Shown: in pieces, positions 44,805-55,292 of the stretch
How positions within the stretch are numbered: the first letter of the stretch is position 1
How the letters are laid out: every line of letters starts with the position of its first letter
Origin: Clusia tigrina
Taxonomy: Eukaryota; Arthropoda; Insecta; Diptera; Clusiidae
NCBI GenBank assembly: GCA_920105625.2
Contig: OV050031.1
Coordinates: forward strand, 125,830,275 to 125,894,274
DNA: 64,000 nucleotides
Direction of reading: 5' to 3'
Notes under the pieces: generated by a model
Databases searched by the model: none
The model's input: the letters and a program-made list of their open reading frames with translations, nothing else
Told to the model about the DNA's origin: nothing
Program-made: the position numbers and the translations under genes

Positions 44805-44886
44805 AATGGCGATAGACCGATATCACATGAGTAGTGCTTTTATTATGGCATAATTGTGCCGTGCTATTCGTGTTACTTGACATCAA
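44805..44886 (+). pseudogene. Small RNase H fragment matching 37318-37390
   Basis: About 80 bases resemble 37318-37390 (shared atggcgat-gaccgatat and gtgctattcgtgttacttgaca). It is probably a remnant of the same LOA/R1-type element. Confidence 0.55.
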
Positions 44887-45744
44887 GAGATAAAAAATAC
44901 TACAACGATTGTTAGGACTTAATTCAAATTTCAGGCTTTTTATTTGAGATTACGCGTTAATTGCAGAACCTTTGAAAGGCTTATTTTTAAGAAATGCTAT
45001 ATTCCAAATGCAGGACGAACAGGTTGCCGCCTTTCAGTAGTTGAAGATAGCAATATGTAAAGGTCCTATTTCCTAATCTGTTACACAAAAGTAAATAATC
45101 TGGGTCAGAAATATTCTAGACTCCTAGGAGCCACCGTTGCAAGGGAACTCACCGCATATTTAACTAGCGGGGTACTACCACTCATAAGACAGGCGAATGG
45201 CCTAATTATTTTATTGCCTCTTTATTTTTAAACAGCGTAGAGGCCCGCTCACCAGTGAGAATTAAGAGACTAGAGTCTTCTTCTGATCAATCAATTCTAA
45301 TTTTATTTTTCACAAGCAGTGGTATTTATAATAATCAATACATGTGTGCGTATGGGAACGCCTTGCAAACGCGTATACCATAGAATCTGCTAAGTGGGCA
45401 ATTTCACCCAATTTCGATTTTCAATAATAATTTTCTGCGCGACAGTCAGAATTGTGCAGCATAAAGAAAAACCTTTTGGTCTTATCTAGTGCACTACCGT
45501 GGCGTTGACCGCAGCAAAGTGTCTGTTTACAAAGTCGTGCTCTGCTGTTTGTGCAGCTGTTCTGCTTGTTAACCGCGAGAAAATGCATGTATGTATGTAT
45601 GTGCTATGGTTCTATAACATATGGCTGTTTGTAAGTGGCCTTAAAAAGTATATTTAATATATTTTCATATATGTTTGTAGAGTTTAAAATTGTTTTTTTA
45701 TGTTAAAACACTGCTCTCTCAAAAATAAAAGAATCAATTAAAGT
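44887..45744. other. Unassigned AT-rich sequence
   Basis: No coding frame, LTR partner or repeat recognised. It includes a short ATGT repeat near 45588-45603. It separates the R1 complex from the Jockey element. Confidence 0.5.
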
Positions 45745-46395
45745 TATGTTACTGGAATGCCAACGGTATTATCCAACACAAAATAGAAATCAAGAATTTT
45801 TCGTACAACAGCGAAATTGATATAATGCTTATCTCAGAAACCCATTTAACAGATAAGTACAACTTCAGTATTGCCGGTTTCAATTTCTACAAAACCAATC
45901 ATCCAGACGGTAAAGCGCATGGAGAAAAGCCACTTCAATCTCCCTTCAGTGCTGGGGCGAAATAATAACAATTTCTGCAGTATACTATCCATCTAGATTC
46001 CAAGTAACGTCAGAAAAATTCCTGCAGTTTTTCAAACACTCGGAAGAAAATTTATAGCAGCTGGAGGCTATAGTTCTAAGCATACCTACTGGGGCTCTCA
46101 TCTGGTAAACCCTAAAGGCAAACAGTTGTACGATGTCTTAATTGATCATCGAAATCATCTAGATTTTGTCTCAAGTGGCCAACCCACGTACTGGCCAGCG
46201 GACCAGCGTGAAATCCCTGATCTTATTGATTTCGCTGTGATCAAAAATATAAACAGGGCACTGTTTTCCTCTGAAGCAATCTTCGACTTGTCCTCCGATC
46301 ACTCACCTGTCATTATATACTTTAACAAAACTCCTGAACTTGTACATAAATCGCCCAAAATTGACCACCAACAAAACGAACTGGCTCATATATAA
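45745..46395 (+). pseudogene. Jockey ORF2 endonuclease
   Basis: Reads CYWNANGIIQHKIEIKNF, then IMLISETHLTDKYNF (catalytic Glu) near 45822-45865. After two stops, AAGGYSSKHTYWGSHL (GDFNAKH expected) follows, and DLSSDHSPVIIYF (catalytic SDH) near 46290. Broken at 45965 and 46056. Confidence 0.78.
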
Positions 46396-46501
46396 GAAAT
46401 ACGTGAGTGTACATATTTTCCTGGAATCTCCTCCTAAAAACAAGGATGACTCTCTCTCTAGCGCTTCACGAGTTTAATTCCTTGTTAGCATCAGCAGTTG
46501 C

Positions 46502-48288
46502 GTGCGCAACACCAACAAAAAAAAAACGATGCAGGTTGCTACCGGTTATATAACTTCATCCCATGTGCAGTGCCTCGTTAAGGAGAAAAGACGCCTACGA
46601 CGAGAATGGCAGAAATATAGGTCACCTGCCCTAAAGAGGAAATTAAAATTGTCACAAAATCACCTTAGAGATGTACTTCAAAAGGAAGCTGAAGCAAGTA
46701 TTGACACCTATATTAAAGATCTGGGCCCGCTTAAATACACAAATTACTCACTTTGGAGAGCTACAAAGGTTGCAAAAAGTGAGCCACCAGTAAGGTTTGG
46801 AAATGGAAGTTGGGCCAAAAGCGACGAAGCAAAAGTAGCAGCGTCTGCTGCACATCTGCATAAAGATTTTTTCCCTAATGTTCCGTGCAATAACTTCGAG
46901 GTCCCTACTTTACCTACAACCAAAGTGACTCAGCCGCTTCAACTAAAAATCAAAGACCTAGAGTGTGTCATTAGTACAGGTCTTAATGCAAAAAAGTCCC
47001 CTGGATATGACCTAATCACAAATAATATGGTCATGGAATTCCCACACATAGCGTTAATACACCTAACCAAATTGTTCAATGCTATCCTTCGCTTGGGTAA
47101 TTTCCCGCATATATGGAAGATATCGCAAATTACGATGATTCCTAAGCCAGGAAAAGATCCAACACAGGAGTCCTCATATCGGCCCATAAGCCTTCTACCC
47201 ACCCTCTCAAAAATATTTGAAAAATTGCTACTTGGGAAAATTATGCCCTATCTAAATCAAAATGGCAACATTCCTACTCATCAATTCGGATTTAGAAAAG
47301 GTACAATAGAGCAAGTGCACCGTATATTAAGCGAAATTAGAAGAGTTTCGAACAGAAGAAATACTGTTCAGCAATATTTCCAGACATTGCCCAAGTCTTC
47401 GATAAAGTCTGGCATGAGGGGCTAGTGCACAAAATTAAAAAAATTCTGCCATATAACACACACAGAGTGCTGGAATCTTACTTAGCAAATAGGAAGTACA
47501 AACTGAAATACAAGCAATTTGTAACCCATGAATTTCAAATATTTGCTGTAGTACTACAAGGGAGTGTGCTTGGTCCTATTCTCTACCTGATATATACGAG
47601 TAAGTCTGACTTACCAATAAATAACAGCCTAGTTACTTCCACATTTGCTGACGACACAGCTATTATAATTACCCATCAATATCCGCATATCGCCTCTAGT
47701 GACCTAAACGAACACCTTAAAGATGTAGAAATTTGGCTGGCAAACTGGCGTATTAAAGTTAACGAAGCGAAATGTACTCACATAATGTTCTCCCTCAGAA
47801 CCAGCACCTGTCCAGCTGTGTCACTAAATGACATAAAAATACCGCAAGCAACAGAAGTGAAGTATTTAGGAATCCATCTTGACCGTAACTTGGAGGAAGC
47901 ACATAGAAGCGAAAAAAACTCAAATGAGACTAAAAGCTATCTCTCAGAATTGGTTAATCAACAAAAAATCAAAGATGCACTTGGAATACAAAGTCCTTCT
48001 ATACAAAGCTATAATAAAGCCCATAAGGACATATGGGGTGCAACTTTGGAATAGTGCGAGCACCTCAAATCTAGAACTTACCCAAAGGGCACAGTCGAAA
48101 ATCCTAAGAACAATTACCGGCGCACCATGGTTAATCAAGAAAAAAAACATTCACAAGGATATACATACTCGTATATCCACTATAAAAGAAGAAATCATAG
48201 AATTAAGGCAGAAATACCTGAATCGCCTGCAAAATCATCCGAACATATTTGCAAGAAGTCTACTCCAGCAGAATTCTGCTTCACGCCT
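46502..48288 (+). pseudogene. Jockey ORF2 reverse transcriptase
   Basis: Two adjoining frames, 46502-47425 and 47425-48054, plus 47879-48288. Motifs: ISQITMIPKPGKDP, SYRPISLLPTLSKIFEKLL, HQFGFRKG, a frameshifted QVFDKVWHEG, LQGSVLGPILYLIY, TFADDTAIIITH (catalytic), VKYLGIHLD, and a C-terminal region ending NSASRL, where the LTR element lies. Shifts near 47390 and 47880 disable it. Confidence 0.85.
48285..48288. repeat. Target-site duplication of Gag-Pro LTR element, left
   Basis: GCCT here and at 51408-51411. Joining across the element continues the Jockey coding sequence as NSASRLKRN, supporting a real insertion. Confidence 0.75.
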
Positions 48289-48727
48289 TGTGAAGATGAA
48301 ATTTGCCTACTGACAAATTTCACTCACACAAAAACTATAAAACAATAGTAGGCGAAAAAAAAATATATAAAGTCGAAAAATGCGGCGAATCATTGATTCA
48401 TTCATTCTTCAAACGCAACTCACAACTATTTGCTGGTCACGCGTTCCGGATCATTTCAAATCACGCCTGTTCCGGTACTCACACAGATCCTTTGCTAGTC
48501 ACGCGTTCCGGATCATCTCAAGTCAGGCCTGTTCCGGTACTCAACCAGATCCTTTGCTAGTCATGCGTTCCGAATCATCTCAAATCACGCCTGTTCCGGT
48601 ACTCACCCAGATCCTTTGCTAGTCACGCGTTCCGGATCATCTCAAGTCACGCGTGATCCGGTACTCACCCAGATCCTATGCTAGAAACGCGTTCCGGATC
48701 ATCTCAAGTCACGCTTGATCCGGTACT
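48289..48727 (+). repeat. 5' LTR of Gag-Pro element, truncated
   Basis: Starts TGTGAAGATGAAATTTGCC as the 3' LTR does. It holds five 62-bp repeat units, then breaks off; the AATAAA-bearing end (about 110 bases in the 3' LTR) is missing. Confidence 0.8.
48437..48727 (+). repeat. 62-bp tandem repeat array in 5' LTR
   Basis: Units begin at 48437, 48499, 48561, 48623 and 48685, each with CACGCGTTCCGGATCATCT-like and GTTCCGGTACTCACCCAG-like blocks. The last unit is incomplete. Confidence 0.9.
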
Positions 48728-48837
48728 CAGCCAAGTTCCGGTACGCACCCGAGCAGGGACTAAAAAAACAAACAAAGCGAGAAGTCACACGGAAAATCCA
48801 TCGTAACACTATCCACGACGAATATAGAGTACAGAAC

Positions 48838-50517
48838 ATGGAACCATCTGAGATTCCTAAGGAAGAGACAGACACGTCACGTAAAGCTCTGCGGACAGCA
48901 GGAGTGGAGCGACAGCATAGCGGGTCTACACCGTACGCCGTCGTTATTGACCATGTGAGGAAGTGGTCAATTAAATTCGGTGGAGAACGAGACCCCTTAG
49001 CCTTCGTCGAACGGGTCGAGGAACTCTCCGAGGTATACGGACTCAGCATAGATATACTTCCACGTACTATGCCTGAACTCCTAACGGATCGTGCGCTTCT
49101 GTGGTACCGCAACAACAATCGTTCCTGGACAAATTGGAGCATGTGCAGAAGGGATTTTCTCAAATTCTTCTTGCCTGCCAGATACCTGGAGAAATTAGAA
49201 GATGAGATACGGCAAAGGCGGCAAAAACCACGGGAGACATTTAAAGAATACGTTGTGGAGATCCAAAATCTCATGCGGCAGGCTGGGTATACCGAGGCGC
49301 AGAAACTTGAACGAATTTTTCAGAATAGTTTAGAAGAGTACCAGTGGTATGTACGCCGCAAGGATTTCGGAACGCTAGAAGACCTGGTAGAGATGGCGGA
49401 AGATCTCGACGGCCTTCGTGGTGATCCTGATACACATCAAGTACGAGTGCAATCCCGAGTCGAACGTACACCACCACGTGAGGCAGGCCATCGACAAGTG
49501 GCACCTGTTACTCATGCGGGAGTGGAGGCGTGCATAGATGTATGCACAGCTTGCAGACGCTGCGGACAGGCGGGGCATTTCGCGCGATACTGCCGAAATG
49601 CACAACTGCTGTTCTGTTGGGAGTGTGGGCGTAGGGAAGTGAGGACGATCGAGTGCTGCAAACAGAGAGCTCCACTCATCCGAAGACTACAGTCAGGAAA
49701 AGACACCGCTACACTGGACACAGGTGCAACTAACAGTTTTGTGAACAGAGAGCTACCACGAAAGCTACGTGCTTCCACCAGAAAATTGGGAAAATCTTAT
49801 ACTAGAGTGCGTATGGCAGACGGCAGTAGTAGGACAGTCAGAGAAACGAGTGTGACGACTGTAAGGCTTGGAGGGAAAGCATGCAATTTAGAGCTACTGG
49901 TCATGCCGGACTCCAGTGATGATCTACTCCTGGGACTAGACTTAATGACAAGCCTGGGTACAACATTGAAATGCGGTGATCAGGAGATCACATTGGGACC
50001 TCATACCAGTTGCGTGCAACCCCGAGAAATTCCAACGTGCACGACAATTCGTGTTGAGAATCTCCCTAATTTCAATGCAACGCCTTCCAAGAGACACGCC
50101 AACGATAGAAAGCGTAAACCACAGAGACACAACAGAGGACATAGAAAAAACGAACTCATTCGCAAGACCGCACCAACAGGGAAGAACACAACTAGAACGA
50201 ACGAATTCACATCCCACGGACTATGCCGAGCAAAAGCGGTCAACGTATCCCACAAAGGCATAGAGAGAAGGACCTCCCAAGAATCAATACATGGACCTCG
50301 GAAAAAGGAAGCGAGCGCACCCCAGAGCAAGAAGGTCGCACAGCGAAGGCGACCCACCATCAGAGAAATCAGCGTACCTACTACCCATTCCGCAAGGTCA
50401 GCACCAGTGAGAAATAGCAGAGACATACCACGTAGACACAACGACAGGTCAATGGACAACCAGGGTGCAATCAAGTGCACCAGCAACAGCAGAGCGACGA
50501 CAAGGGGGATACATTAA
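48838..50517 (+). CDS. Gag-protease polyprotein of LTR element
   Basis: 559 codons from the ATG at 48838 (an open frame extends up to 48715 inside the LTR remnant, but the first ATG outside it is more likely). Residues ~35-195 are a Ty3/gypsy-type capsid (WSIKFGGERDPLAFVERVEEL, ALLWYRNN, FKEYVVEIQNLMRQAGY). One good zinc knuckle, CRRCGQAGHFARYC, is followed by a degenerate one lacking His (CWECGRREVRTIECC). A retropepsin has TLDTGATNSFVN near residue 297 and DDLLLGLDLM near 362. The last ~170 residues are K/R/T-rich and unlike RT. The frame is open throughout, unlike its neighbours. Confidence 0.82.
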   Translation: MEPSEIPKEETDTSRKALRTAGVERQHSGSTPYAVVIDHVRKWSIKFGGERDPLAFVERVEELSEVYGLSIDILPRTMPELLTDRALLWYRNNNRSWTNWSMCRRDFLKFFLPARYLEKLEDEIRQRRQKPRETFKEYVVEIQNLMRQAGYTEAQKLERIFQNSLEEYQWYVRRKDFGTLEDLVEMAEDLDGLRGDPDTHQVRVQSRVERTPPREAGHRQVAPVTHAGVEACIDVCTACRRCGQAGHFARYCRNAQLLFCWECGRREVRTIECCKQRAPLIRRLQSGKDTATLDTGATNSFVNRELPRKLRASTRKLGKSYTRVRMADGSSRTVRETSVTTVRLGGKACNLELLVMPDSSDDLLLGLDLMTSLGTTLKCGDQEITLGPHTSCVQPREIPTCTTIRVENLPNFNATPSKRHANDRKRKPQRHNRGHRKNELIRKTAPTGKNTTRTNEFTSHGLCRAKAVNVSHKGIERRTSQESIHGPRKKEASAPQSKKVAQRRRPTIREISVPTTHSARSAPVRNSRDIPRRHNDRSMDNQGAIKCTSNSRATTRGIH

Positions 50518-50719
50518 AACTAGGGAAGACTAAACGTAACCACACGAGGACACCGCCAACACTGAATCCAACACCCAGGGAAGACCTCCAATTCCACATC
50601 GTAACCAAACTCAGGGGACACAAGGCGGATGGCTTACCAGCGGCACTAGAGGCAGATACAATAGCCACTCTGAAGGAAAGCAGAGCCGAGAGGAAACGCC
50701 ATGTCTTTTCCACCGCGAA
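50518..50719 (+). other. Region between Gag-Pro stop and polypurine tract
   Basis: About 200 bases. A frame shifted by one (50475-50723) stays open to the tract, so the basic tail may once have continued. No RT or integrase motif is present. Confidence 0.5.
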
Positions 50720-50731
50720 GTAAGGGAGGAG
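50720..50731 (+). promoter_or_regulatory. Polypurine tract of Gag-Pro element
   Basis: GTAAGGGAGGAG directly before the 3' LTR, the expected plus-strand primer. Confidence 0.8.
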
Positions 50732-51407
50732 TGTGAAGATGAAATTTGCCCACTGACAAATTTCACTCACACAAAAACTATAAAACAATAGTAGGCGGAA
50801 AAAAATTTATAAAGTCGAAAAATGCGGGGAATCATTGATTCATTCATTCTTCAAACTCAACTCACAACTATTTACTGGTCACGCGTTCCGGATCATTTCA
50901 AGTCACGCCTGTTCCGGTGCTCACCCAGATCCTTTGCTAGTCACGCGTTCCGGATCATCTCAAGTCAGGCCTGTTCCGGTTCTCACCCAGATCCTTTGCT
51001 AGTCACGCGTTCCGCATCATCTCAAGTCACGCGTGTTCCGGTACTCACCCAGATCCTTTGCTAGTCATGCGTTCCGAATCATCTCAAATCACGCCTGTTC
51101 CGGTACTCACCCAGATCCTTTGCTAGTCACGCGTTCCGGATCATCTCAAGTCACGCGTGATCCGGTACTCACCCAGATCCTATGCTAGAAACGCGTTCCG
51201 GATAATCTCAAGTCACGCGTCTTCCGGTACTCACCCAGATCCTTTGCTAGTCACGCGATTTCCGGATCATCTCAAATCACGCGAGTTCCAGGACTCGCTA
51301 GGAATCTATTGTAACCCAGAAAAGAATAAAAATAAAGTTAAAAATCTAATTCTGTAAGACTTCTGGACTCCGCTGAGGATACCCCGGCAAAAACAAGATT
51401 CGTTACT
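50732..51407 (+). repeat. 3' LTR of Gag-Pro element
   Basis: About 676 bases from TGTGAAG to TTACT. It holds the 62-bp array, then an AATAAA near 51325 and a T-rich end. GCCT follows at 51408. Confidence 0.82.
50879..51295 (+). repeat. 62-bp tandem repeat array in 3' LTR
   Basis: Units begin at 50879, 50941, 51003, 51065, 51127, 51189 and 51251: seven in all, against five in the 5' LTR. Confidence 0.9.
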
Positions 51408-51411
51408 GCCT

Positions 51412-51657
51412 AAAGAAACCATCTTTCTAAACTTATTTACAAACTAATCTGTAATATGTATTTATATAAAATTTTGTTACCCTCTTCTTTTTAAAATTAT
51501 AATTAATTAATATGTATGAACTAGTAGAACCCAAATAGCTCCAAGCAATAGGCAAAGAGCATATTTAATACATTAGTTTTAAGATTTGATAACTTATTGT
51601 TAGTTTCCAATGGAGTAAGATGCAATGACAAATAAATGGTTTAATAAAAAAAAAAAA
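51412..51657 (+). pseudogene. Jockey ORF2 end, 3' UTR and poly(A)
   Basis: After the LTR element the host sequence ends ORF2 and gives about 200 bases of 3' UTR, then AATAAATGGTTTAAT and a poly(A) run. Confidence 0.7.
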
Positions 51658-52325
51658 GTTTAATAGTTTTTTGTACATTTGCATGTGCACTACAAGTAAC
51701 TAAAACTCCAGTTTTAAAATTGTTTGACCCTACTGTACAAATAAAGATCCATACTGACGCAATTAAGTACGGTTACGGTGCAGTTTTGTTGCAGAAAGAT
51801 TAGTATAAGAAACACTTGCATCCAGTATAATAAATGATCGGAAAAAAACACCGTGCGAGCAAAATAGCATTATTACGAATTGGAAGTACTAGCGGTCATC
51901 GGAACGGTAAGGAATTAGAGAGTCTACGTTCTGGGAATCAAATTTAAGATTGTGACAGATTGCAATGCTTGTGCTATGAAAATGAGAATAAATGATGCAC
52001 CTTAGCGAGTTTCTAGCTCGACTACCATATTAAACAACGATATGGCTCCAATATGCCCCATGTAGATGTGCTCAGCAAAGTGTGCTGTTTGATGATGAAT
52101 GATTCACTACAACATCGATTAAAAGAAGCTCAGTTACAAAACACATGTTAAAGATTGTACGAAAAGTTTTATATAAGGATAATTACGACGATTTTTTCAT
52201 GAAGCTGGACATAATGTATAGGAATCCCACCAAGGAACTTATAGTATTATTGTCAGCTATGGAGCAGGAGCTGTTTAAAATAGCTCATCGTCAGGAGTAT
52301 AGAGCCAACTCACAAATTTTATAAC
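51658..52325 (+). pseudogene. Ty3/gypsy RNase H and integrase start (old)
   Basis: Reads KTPVLKLFDPTVQIKIHTDA, then KYGYGAVLLQKD (RNase H), later MPHVDVLSK at about 52045-52080, and the integrase N-terminal region up to EYRANSQIL near 52315. Directly follows the Jockey poly(A). Its strand and family fit the RT fragment at 38470-38990, so both may be halves of one element. Confidence 0.75.
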
Positions 52326-52639
52326 CATATAGTGGTAATAATGGACACACTCTCCGCCACCAAGACATATGGAGAGCATGACGTCATAAGTGTTGAAGAA
52401 GCAGTGGAAATCGCAGACAGTATACCAAAACGAACCAGAGAGTTCTCCGTTATTGGCTCTGTAGGTCAGGCCAATTCATTATATTCGGCTACGAGAACTG
52501 ATCCAACTATTAATTACCATAGTTATAGAACTGATACAGTTTCCCAGTGGCCAAAGTTTGCATTACTTAAGATTTCAGAACCAAAGGCTGATTCTAGCGA
52601 AAGTGGGGCATACGCACAAAAAGTGGTGGGCCGTCTCAT
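52326..52639. other. Unassigned sequence with one 104-codon frame
   Basis: The + strand frame 52332-52646 has no motif I recognise. It may be chance. Confidence 0.4.
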
Positions 52640-55080
52640 CCTTTAAAGTTGCCCTTTACAGTCCTGGAAAGTGCACTGTCTGCAATGCCAATCTTTTGTA
52701 TGTGTTTAGTCCATACAAAAAAACCTGTCATCAATCCTACCAGAAGACTGTAGTCTCTCCATAAAGTGTAAAAAAAACATTAACGTTCTATCAGAAAAAA
52801 CATGCAGCATTTGTTTTCCCAAAGTTCTGCCTCTTACGGTCCCCCATTCGCGATTCTGTTCACCTGCAAACCACTCGCCTAAATAGAGCAAAAGGTATGG
52901 GAAGGATAGGTTCCGGGCCATTAATCCCATAATCCCTAGCTTGTCTGCGACTTCATATACCATAACACCAATTTGGCCTGAAACCCATGTTAGCAACTGA
53001 CTATTATGCTCTCCAACATAATTATATCTGGATTTGCACAACAGCACCAACTTGGAAGTGATAAAGGGGCTGAGTAAGGCATTCAGTGCACGCTGACTCT
53101 CACTGCAGACACAAATACTTCTGCCACGCTATTTGCTTTCTACCACGTAGTCCATCGCCCGTAGGATAGCATAAATTCCGCCTGAAAGACAGAAGCATGA
53201 CAACCAAGGGGTTAATTAAGCCGGACACCGTTGAGTTCCACGAAAACCCCAGAACCCAACCCAATATCTGTTTTGGAGCCATCAGTGAAAATACAACAGC
53301 ACTGCCTACCGGGCTCAGTCTATAACACCTTCATAGGATCAAACAATAAATGAGCCTCTGGGATTTTTATACAGTACCGCCGTTTAGTTATAAGGTACGC
53401 AGGCATCGAATCAATAGGCTACAAATATCCATGTCAGTGCCAACAATATCTTTACGATTCCAATGCGCATTCACCAACTACTTATTGTGCTTCAACCTAC
53501 AAATGGTCTTTAGGCCCTCTCCTTGTATGGAAACATCTAGAGCGGGAAGATTCTACAGTGAATCAAGAGAAAAGCGAGAAGTTGTCGGAAAGTCACCAGT
53601 ACAAAAAATAGGCACAGTTCTCTGTAGTCTTGATAGAGCAGATTTAACCCCCTTGAGAGACAATCTTTTCCCCCAGACCACAGATATGTAGGATATTATG
53701 GGCATGAATATTGCCTCATAAATCCAGAGGACCTTTTAGGACCCAGACCCCACGTCTTTCCAAAGATTCTCTTGCACTGCAAAAAAGCGGACAGTGATTT
53801 CGCTACATTTAGTTCAACTTTGACAAATCTCCAGGAGTGTGGAGTATAGGCTAGCGCCAAACTTGAATTGAAGATTCTCCTCAATTAAGGTTACTTCTCA
53901 GCGAATTTTTTGACGAGACAAATTGCACACAGTAGTTGGAATTGTGTATGTGTGGTTATGCCACGGTAATAATTTTTAGAAGGAGAATTTTTGAAACATT
54001 TGGCAGATCTTATAGCTATTTCGGACACGCCACTTGTCCTCATCAGAGATATTTCAATGAATCAGAGATTTCAATTTCTACCACATATTCTTAATTAAAT
54101 ATAATATAAGAAATAATGAATATCCAGTTCGACAGATTGTAATTAAATAAATGGAGATAGAAAAAAACATTATTTCCTGAGACCTATTATTTCGTGGTTC
54201 CTCCAAGTCGGTTTACCCCTTGATATCCTCACAGGGCAAGATTGCTCAGTGGTGAATTTATAAACGTTATTCAGTACCTAGCATATCCTCTTCCTGTTGT
54301 GCAGAGTTAATATATACTGGGACCTCACTGGGCATATGTTTATAAAGGTTTCGCTGAATCGATCCCAAACTGTCTATTTTCGGAACCCAATGGAATAAGT
54401 TTCAGTAGTGCAACTATCTGGAACTAAATGTACCCATAGTCTGAAAAGGAGTGCTCCGTCGAGACCCTCCAACTCTTGAGGAGATCAGATGTAAATTTAT
54501 TGGTGAATAATACATCCAGCACCTATTTGTGGTTGAAGGTAACAAACGTGGGCGCACCCCCATTGATAATATTGATTAGGTTAGCGCTAATACTAAATTC
54601 AAACAGTGACTCATTGCGCTTGTTTATGATAAAGCTTCCTCATACTGCGTGCTCTGTTGCGCATGTTCCACAGCCTACTTCAATACACTCGGCGGGGGAT
54701 ATATAGGTGGAAACGAACCTGGTACTGGTAACAGTCAACTCAAAAGCCGCTATCATATTGTCCGCATCGTTGAAATCTAGTTTTAGGAAGGCTTATATCG
54801 TATATTATTATTGAGTAGAATACAAGTTCCCATGTGCGCTTCCCGAATTCACGATCCGACACCCTTGTCTCTTGGGGGTCTTGAGCACACTATGTTCTCT
54901 CCTTTTTTAAATAGGTGTAGGGGAAGTATCGCAAAAGCTGCTTTGGAATGGTGCAAGTTAATCGGCATTACTCTCATGACAACTGAGCTTTGGATACGAC
55001 AGCGCGACGATGATATAGTCTGCATTCTTGTAGTGGGAAGACAATAGCAAATCGTCTTCAGAGGAGTCGACAACATATGT
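52640..55080 (-). pseudogene. LOA/R1-type ORF2, internally deleted
   Basis: Minus strand. An endonuclease part lies at about 54360-55050: VWGSF (from DANAHHTVWGS), ERGESLFEF-like RNESLFEF, GGAPTFVTF, and WRVSTEHSFSDYGYI (SDH region). The RT C-terminal half follows at about 53500-53880 (FGKTWGLGPK, then PIISYICGLG). RNase H is at about 52950-53300 (FTDGSKTDIGLGSGVFVELNGV). Only about 450 bases separate endonuclease and RT end, so most of the RT is deleted. Confidence 0.65.
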
Positions 55081-55292
55081 TTAACCATGTTCTTAGATGA
55101 CTCTCATGAACTTACACTCATCTGTCTTCCGCCTCTGATGTCTGCATGGCATGTCTTTCAGTAACCATATAGGCATTTTGACGGTAGACTTTCAGAGTCA
55201 ATAATAAATGAAGTAAACCAAAATATATCTTTTTTTTTGCAGGATCACAGTGACCTGATGCTAGTTACCTGCAGCCTCTCCTTACTTAGATA

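Larger units (their letters stand above)
48289..51407 (+). mobile_element. Non-autonomous LTR element encoding only Gag and protease
   Basis: About 3.1 kb: a 5' LTR that lacks its end, a long Gag-protease frame, a polypurine tract and a full 3' LTR. No RT, RNase H or integrase sequence was found in any frame between 50050 and 50730. This layout resembles TR-GAG type elements (terminal-repeat elements with only a GAG gene, described in plants), here of Ty3/gypsy type by its protein. Without the 5' LTR end and primer-binding site this copy cannot move. Confidence 0.75.
45745..51657 (+). mobile_element. Jockey-clade non-LTR element, interrupted by a Gag-Pro LTR element
   Basis: Begins with endonuclease sequence, continues through RT, is cut at 48288, and resumes at 51412 with the end of ORF2, a 3' UTR and a poly(A) of about 11 A at 51647-51657. 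ORF1 is not found upstream, so it is 5' truncated. Motifs are those of Jockey-like elements without RNase H. Confidence 0.8.

Noticed and set aside
44887..45744. Possible solo LTR
   Set aside because: No second copy, polypurine tract or target duplication could be found in the window.
48380..51357. Plus-strand frames with repeated VTRSGSSQ-like peptides
   Set aside because: They are translations of the 62-bp LTR repeats.
52332..52646. 104-codon frame after the gypsy integrase remnant
   Set aside because: No recognisable domain; neighbours are all decayed elements, so chance openness is likely.
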